Source: Streptomyces katrae
Lineage (GTDB): Bacteria; Actinomycetota; Actinomycetes; Streptomycetales; Streptomycetaceae
NCBI RefSeq assembly: GCF_000966975.1
Contig: NZ_JZWV01000304.1
Span: 5,595 to 16,518, forward strand
DNA: 10,924 nucleotides
Reading direction: 5' to 3'
Shown piece by piece: positions 7,516 through 10,924 of this stretch (position 1 is the stretch's first letter; each line of letters opens with the position of its first letter). The notes below the pieces were generated by a model that had not been told where the DNA came from, made no database searches, and saw only the letters and a program-made list of their open reading frames with translations. A program made the position numbers and the translations under genes.

Positions 7516-7702
7516 CCCGCATACCGCACTGTCCCCTGCATGGCGTAGCCGCCACGCCGGAGCCGTTCGCGGCCGTTCGCGTGAAATGTCGGCGCGGCGC
7601 GGCGACCGGCACGCGCAGCGGCAATGAATGGAGGCAACATCCGGCCCGCACCACGCCCCCGGCACGAAGGACGTCATGATGTCCCGCACCCGCATACCGC
7701 AC
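7516..7702 (+). repeat. 14-base direct repeat CCCGCATACCGCAC, two copies
   Basis: Identical copies lie at 7516-7529, upstream of the deacetylase gene, and at 7689-7702, inside the signal-region codons of the DUF4015 gene. The copies are 173 bases apart and flank the divergent promoter region. They could be paired protein-binding sites; chance similarity is not excluded. Confidence 0.35.
7562..7581 (+). repeat. Tandem 10-base direct repeat GCCGTTCGCG in divergent promoter region
   Basis: Two perfect adjacent copies (7562-7571, 7572-7581) with a period of ten bases, close to one helical turn, so both copies would present to the same DNA face. They lie between the deacetylase and DUF4015 genes, about 100 bases before each start. 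They are a candidate binding site for a regulator of the pair. Confidence 0.45.
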
Positions 7703-9304
7703 CCCGGACCCTCCTCCCGTCTCCGCCGCCCGGCCCGCCGGCGCGCCCTCATAGCGACGACCGGGGCGCTCGCGCTGGCCGGGGCGGGCTTCGGGGCCTG
7801 GACCTTCCTCGCCCCCGGCCCCGGGATCGAGGGCGTCAGCGACGGCGCCGTCCTCGGCGGCCGCGCGGCCGCACAGGTCAGCGCCTACCTCGCCGCCGGC
7901 GCCCCCCGCGGCGGCAACGGACTGCACGCCACCCTGGACGGGGCGGCGGTCCCCCTCACTCCCGAGGGCGCCCGCCTCAGGCTCGCCCTCCCGCCCCTCA
8001 AGGAAGGCCCCCACACCCTGGTGGTGGACGGCGCGACCAGCCTCCCCTTCGCCCCGCACCGCAAGGTCGTGGGCTTCAGCGTCGACACCACCCCGCCCGA
8101 GCTGAAGGTGGCCGACCCCCAGATCAAGGACCCCGCCGCCCCCGTGCCCGTCACGGGCAGCGCCTCCACCGACGCCGAAGTCACCGTCAACGGCAAGAAG
8201 GTCCCCCTCGACCGGAACGGGATGTTCCGGGTCACGGTGCCCAAGGGCACCCCGCTCGTCACGGTCACCGCGGTGGACCGCGCCGGGAACACCACCACCC
8301 GGAGCGTGTCCGCCCGCGGCCGCCGTCCCATGATCCGCGCCGCGCACATCACCGCCATCGGCTGGGGTGACGACTCGCTGCGCGGCGGTGTCCTCGCCCT
8401 GGTCCGCAGCGGCAAGCTCAACGCGGTCGAACTGGACGTCAAGGACGAGGACGGCGAGGTCGGGTACGCCTCCCAGGTGCCGCTGGCGCGCCGGATCGGC
8501 GCGGCCAAGGGCTACTACGACGCCCGCAAGGCGATCGACGAGATCCACGCCGCCGGGGCGCAGGTCATCGGCCGCATCGTGGCCTTCCGCGACCCCAAGC
8601 TCGCCGCCGCCTCCTGGCACTCCGGCAAGCCGGAGCAGCTCGTGCTGGCCCCGTCCGGACAGCCCTACGACGGTGGCCACTACGGAGCCCTGTCCTTCAC
8701 CAACTTCGCGAACCCCGTGGTCCGCAAGTACAACCAGGACCTCGCCGTCGAAGCGGCCGGGCTCGGCTTCGACGACATCCTCTACGACTACGTGCGCCGC
8801 CCGGACGGCCCGCTGTCGCAGATGCGCTTCCCGGGCATCGGCGCCGCCACCCCCGAGCAGTCCATCACCTCGTTCGTCGCCGACACCCGCACCGCGCTGC
8901 GTCCCCGGGCCAAGTACCTCGGCGTCTCCGTCTTCGGGATCGCCGCGACCCGGCCCACCGAGATCGCCCAGGACATCGGCGCGCTGGTCAAGGTCGCCGA
9001 CTACGTGGCGCCGATGGTCTACCCCTCGCACTGGGCGCCGGGGGAGTACGGCGTCGCCCAGCCCGACACCTCCCCGTACGCGATCGTGCAGCGCTCGCTC
9101 GCCGACTTCGCCCGCCTGGCGAAGGGGACGCAGACCGAGATCGTCCCCTGGCTGCAGGACTTCTCGATGGGCAGCACCTACGGGCCGGCCGAGGTGGCCG
9201 CGCAGATCAAGGCCGCCGAGGCCAACAAGATGGAGTCCTTCATCCTCTGGAACGCGGGCGCCCGCTACCAGGGATCGGCGCTCCAGCAGATCGCCGCGCA
9301 CTGA
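7679..9304 (+). CDS. Exported DUF4015 putative glycoside hydrolase
   Basis: Protein of 541 residues. An Arg-rich N-terminus and hydrophobic segment at about 23-44 form a signal anchor or signal peptide. Residues about 55-130 are unassigned, and 132-212 look like a bacterial Ig-like domain (FSVDTTPPELKVADP to VTAVDRAGNTTTRSV). From about 218 the DUF4015 (GHL13-type) barrel is clear: IRAAHITAIGW, LNAVELDVKDEDGEVGY (246-263), YYDARKAIDEIHAAGAQVIGRIVAFRDP, LGFDDILYDYVRRPDG (362-377) and DYVAPMVYPSHW (441-452). Acidic residues Asp253, Asp365, Asp366 and Asp370 are candidates for catalysis or binding. The family is related to the hydrolase domain of PgaB. ATG 7679 is preceded by GAAGGA seven bases upstream; ATG 7676 is possible, while ATG 7628 has no ribosome site. 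It diverges from a polysaccharide deacetylase, and a joint glycan-processing role is inferred. Confidence 0.92.
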   Translation: MSRTRIPHPGPSSRLRRPARRRALIATTGALALAGAGFGAWTFLAPGPGIEGVSDGAVLGGRAAAQVSAYLAAGAPRGGNGLHATLDGAAVPLTPEGARLRLALPPLKEGPHTLVVDGATSLPFAPHRKVVGFSVDTTPPELKVADPQIKDPAAPVPVTGSASTDAEVTVNGKKVPLDRNGMFRVTVPKGTPLVTVTAVDRAGNTTTRSVSARGRRPMIRAAHITAIGWGDDSLRGGVLALVRSGKLNAVELDVKDEDGEVGYASQVPLARRIGAAKGYYDARKAIDEIHAAGAQVIGRIVAFRDPKLAAASWHSGKPEQLVLAPSGQPYDGGHYGALSFTNFANPVVRKYNQDLAVEAAGLGFDDILYDYVRRPDGPLSQMRFPGIGAATPEQSITSFVADTRTALRPRAKYLGVSVFGIAATRPTEIAQDIGALVKVADYVAPMVYPSHWAPGEYGVAQPDTSPYAIVQRSLADFARLAKGTQTEIVPWLQDFSMGSTYGPAEVAAQIKAAEANKMESFILWNAGARYQGSALQQIAAH

Positions 9305-9307
9305 CGG

Positions 9308-9329
9308 CCCCGGCCGCCCTCCGCCGGGG
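9308..9329. terminator. Hairpin just after the DUF4015 gene
   Basis: CCCCGGC (9308-9314) and GCCGGGG (9323-9329) form a perfect seven-base stem with an eight-base loop, three bases after the stop codon. It is G/C only with no T-tract. Together with the larger hairpin 17 bases further on it probably helps end transcription. Confidence 0.45.
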
Positions 9330-9345
9330 GACGGCCGGCCGCGGA

Positions 9346-9379
9346 GCGGGCGGGTCCCCGGTCCCGGGGGCCCGCCCGC
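9346..9379. terminator. Strong bidirectional hairpin between DUF4015 and SDR genes
   Basis: GCGGGCGGG (9346-9354) pairs with CCCGCCCGC (9371-9379), followed inward by a T/G pair and CCCCGG (9356-9361) with CCGGGG (9364-9369). That is a stem of about 16 pairs around a tiny loop. It lies between convergent stop codons (9304 and 9385), so it can act for both genes. T-less hairpins of this kind are common at gene ends in high-GC actinomycetes. Confidence 0.75.
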
Positions 9380-9384
9380 GCGCG

Positions 9385-10173
9385 TCAGGCCTTGAGGATC
9401 CGCCCCGACACCGCGAGGGTGACGCGCCGGGGCGTCAGGGCCGCGGCGAGGGCGGAGACGCGGTTGGCGAGCCCGGCGACGATGCTGGGCGGGGTCTTGC
9501 TCCGCTCCAGCGCGCGGCGCGCCGCGGTCACCACCTGCTCCGGGGTGGCCATCCGGCCGACGGCCGCGTCACGGCTGCCGACGACGTCGAAGAACTCGGT
9601 GCTGACCGGCCCCGGGGACACGGCGAGCACCCGCAGGGGGGAGTGCCGGGTCTCGTAGCCGACGGCCTCGGTGAAGCTCAGGACGAAGGCCTTGGTGGCG
9701 CCGTAGACCGCCATCGCCGGGGTCGGCTGGTAGGCCGCGGCGCTCGCGACCGTGACCAGGGCGCCCCGGCCGTCGGCCGCGAGGTCGGGCAGGAAGGCCC
9801 GGGTGAGCTCGGTGACCGCCACGACGTTCAGCTGGATCATCTCGTTGATCTGCGCGGGGTCCTGCCGGGCGAACGGGCCGTGGCTGCCGAATCCTGCATT
9901 GTTCACCAGCGTCTGGACGGAGATCCCGCGCGCGTCGAGCTCCGCGCGCAGCGCCGCCGCGGCGCCGGGCAGGGCGAGGTCGGCGGCGACCGCGTGGGCC
10001 GTGACGCCGTAGCGCTTCTCCAGCTCCGCCGCGAGCCCTTCCAGCCGGTCGAGGCGGCGGGCGACGAGGACGAGGTCCGCTCCGCGTTCGGCCCACTGGC
10101 GGGCGAACTCGACACCGAGGCCCGCGCTCGCCCCGGTGATCAGGGCCACGGTTCCCTGGTATGTCATAGGCAT
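9385..10173 (-). CDS. Short-chain dehydrogenase/reductase (SDR)
   Basis: Classical SDR of 262 residues, the usual family length, expected to oxidise or reduce a hydroxyl/carbonyl substrate with NAD(P)H in the cytoplasm. Visible motifs are the cofactor loop TGASAGLG (13-20), NNAG (91-94), Asn116, the catalytic Ser144, Tyr157 and Lys161 (YGATK), and SPGPVSTEF (186-194). Basic residues after the second strand (VARRLDR, 37-43) favour NADP(H) over NAD(H). The substrate is unknown; the ALTPRR and C-terminal helix resemble dehydrogenases annotated for lipid-like substrates, but this is weak. ATG 10173 has GGAG nine bases upstream; ATG 10167 is in frame but less well placed. It is divergent from a TetR regulator across 93 bases that hold its promoter and a palindrome, so repression by that TetR protein is likely. 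Confidence 0.94.
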   Translation of the reverse strand: MPMTYQGTVALITGASAGLGVEFARQWAERGADLVLVARRLDRLEGLAAELEKRYGVTAHAVAADLALPGAAAALRAELDARGISVQTLVNNAGFGSHGPFARQDPAQINEMIQLNVVAVTELTRAFLPDLAADGRGALVTVASAAAYQPTPAMAVYGATKAFVLSFTEAVGYETRHSPLRVLAVSPGPVSTEFFDVVGSRDAAVGRMATPEQVVTAARRALERSKTPPSIVAGLANRVSALAAALTPRRVTLAVSGRILKA

Positions 10174-10209
10174 GGTCGGCTGCTCCGTTTCCACGTGTCG
10201 ATGGTCTCG

Positions 10210-10238
10210 AATGTAGGCGGCGTCATCATTGTAGTCAA
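10210..10238 (-). promoter_or_regulatory. Promoter of the SDR gene (TTGACT-17-TACATT)
   Basis: Read on the minus strand, TTGACT (10238-10233) matches five of six bases of the vegetative -35 TTGACA. TACATT (10215-10210) fits the -10 pattern TANNNT, and the spacer is exactly 17 bases. Transcription would begin near 10203, leaving about 30 bases of leader with the GGAG ribosome site before ATG 10173. Confidence 0.65.
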
Positions 10239-10241
10239 TGA
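10226..10241. promoter_or_regulatory. Palindromic operator candidate for the TetR regulator
   Basis: TCATTG-TAGT-CAATGA is a perfect six-base inverted repeat with a four-base spacer, in an AT-rich patch of otherwise GC-rich DNA. A second pair, GTCAT (10222-10226 region) and ATGAC (10238-10242), is nested around it. The site covers the -35 of the SDR promoter and lies 25 bases before the TetR start, the usual place for a TetR-type repressor site. Confidence 0.6.
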
Positions 10242-10266
10242 CAACATCAGGAGAGGGGAGCCCGCC

Positions 10267-10863
10267 TTGACCGAGGGGCCCTACCACCACGGCAACCTCA
10301 GGGCCGCTCTGCTGGAGCGCGCGGAGACCGTCCTGGCCGAGTCGGGCGCGGACGGCCTGTCCCTGCGCGCCCTGGCCCGGGACCTCGGCGTGAGCCATGC
10401 CGCGCCGTCCCGCCATTTCCGCGACCGGCAGGCGCTGCTGGACGCCCTCGCCGTCAGCGGTTTCACCCGGCTGAACGAGCGCCTGCGCGCCGCCGCCGAA
10501 GCGCCCGGGCCGGTACCGGCCCGGCTGGCGGGGCTGGGCCGGGCGTACGTGGAGTTCGCCGTCGCCCACGCGCCCCTGCTGGACCTGATGTTCAGCGCCA
10601 AGCACGCCGAGGACTCCAGCGCCGAGCTCAGGGAACTCGGGCACCGCAGTCTCGACACCACCGCCGGACTGATCGCCCGGGCCCAGGCGGAGGGCCTGGT
10701 CCGCCCGGGAGATCCGGCCCGGCTCGCCCAGGTCGCCTTCTCCACCGTCCACGGCCTGGCCACGCTGGCGGTGGGATCCCTGCTCGACGACACCCCCCTG
10801 GCGGAGGCGACCGACCTGGCCCTGGACGTACTGCTGACCGGTCTGGCCCGCCCCCACCGGTAG
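10267..10863 (+). CDS. TetR-family transcriptional regulator
   Basis: DNA-binding regulator of 198 residues, the usual TetR length. The N-terminal three-helix DNA-binding domain (about 8-57) shows YHHGNLRAALLERAETVL, then the helix-turn-helix LSLRALARDLGVSHAAPSRHF (31-51) and the FRDRQALLDALAVSGF continuation. The C-terminal half (about 80-195) resembles the WHG-type ligand-binding domain (YVEFAVAHAPLLDLMFSA; the last helices include FSTVHGLATLAVGSLL). I start at TTG 10267 because GGGGAG ends six bases upstream and the family domain begins directly after it. An in-frame ATG at 10201 would put the operator inside the coding region. It is divergent from the SDR gene, which it most likely represses together with itself; the inducing ligand is unknown. 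Confidence 0.93.
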   Translation: MTEGPYHHGNLRAALLERAETVLAESGADGLSLRALARDLGVSHAAPSRHFRDRQALLDALAVSGFTRLNERLRAAAEAPGPVPARLAGLGRAYVEFAVAHAPLLDLMFSAKHAEDSSAELRELGHRSLDTTAGLIARAQAEGLVRPGDPARLAQVAFSTVHGLATLAVGSLLDDTPLAEATDLALDVLLTGLARPHR

Positions 10864-10886
10864 CCGGCCCGAGCGGGGGAGCCGGC
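10863..10886. terminator. Weak hairpin after the TetR gene
   Basis: GCCGGC occurs at 10863-10868 and 10881-10886. Because it is self-complementary, the copies can pair as a six-base stem with a 12-base loop; they also form a nine-base direct repeat GCCGGCCCG. A terminator role is suggested only by its position at the stop codon. The last 38 bases of the window hold no gene I can support. Confidence 0.3.
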
Positions 10887-10924
10887 CCGTCGATAATGGC
10901 CTCGCCGCAGGTCATCCCCTGTGG

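Noticed and set aside
5569..7752. Minus-strand open frame of 727 codons
   Set aside because: It crosses the quinone reductase antisense and the deacetylase in the wrong frame; both real genes have clear motifs.
7268..9301. Minus-strand open frame of 677 codons opposite the DUF4015 gene
   Set aside because: The plus-strand product has a signal segment, Ig-like domain and DUF4015 motifs; the minus frame has only low-complexity Gly/Val/Asp-rich sequence.
10174..10857. N-terminal extension of the SDR frame across the TetR gene
   Set aside because: The SDR fold begins at the ATG at 10173, which has a ribosome site and an upstream promoter; the extension is antisense to TetR and low in complexity.
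10892..10924. GATAAT with a short frame MASPQVIPC at the right edge as a new gene start
   Set aside because: No ribosome site or -35 at proper spacing, and only ten codons are visible; nothing can be supported.

Overview
The window is very GC-rich. Coding frames have strong G/C bias at the third codon position, GTG and TTG starts occur, and several genes are two-component, MmyB-type, SpoIIE-type or DUF4015-type families. Together these point to a Streptomyces or closely related actinomycete chromosome. I see no rRNA or tRNA gene, CRISPR array, integrase or transposase. It reads as an ordinary chromosomal accessory region of small regulator/target units.

Layout, left to right. A sensor histidine kinase (cut by the left edge) and its OmpR-type response regulator lie on the minus strand with a 4-base start/stop overlap. 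A VOC (glyoxalase-like) gene diverges from them and runs head-on into a winged-helix AlkZ/YcaQ-like (HTH_42) gene on the minus strand. Divergent from that gene is a membrane-anchored SpoIIE-type (PP2C) phosphatase. Both the HTH_42 gene and the phosphatase are broken by a frameshift as the sequence stands. Next come an MmyB-type XRE regulator (minus) divergent from an NQO1-like quinone reductase (plus), then a lipoprotein polysaccharide deacetylase (minus) divergent from a secreted DUF4015 putative glycoside hydrolase (plus). Last is an SDR oxidoreductase (minus) divergent from a TetR regulator (plus). From the response regulator onward every gene alternates in strand, so the region is a chain of divergent promoters and convergent ends.

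How the genes may work together. MmyB/quinone reductase and TetR/SDR are typical local regulator-target pairs. The second has a readable promoter (-35 TTGACT, 17-base spacer, -10 TACATT) overlapped by an AT-rich palindrome. The deacetylase and the DUF4015 protein carry separately the two activities that PgaB of Gram-negative bacteria joins in one chain, so they may trim one cell-surface glycan; this is inference. At convergent ends there are hairpins that could serve as shared terminators, the clearest at 9346-9379.

Main points for a second look: the two frameshifts in adjacent divergent genes; nested inverted repeats in the interval between those two genes; a short upstream reading frame (Pro-Pro-Pro-Gly) with a strong ribosome site, ending one base before the HTH_42 start; the NQO1-like protein with Asn where the family's active-site His is expected; and the split deacetylase/hydrolase pair. 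I found no clear sign of a wholly new multi-gene system.
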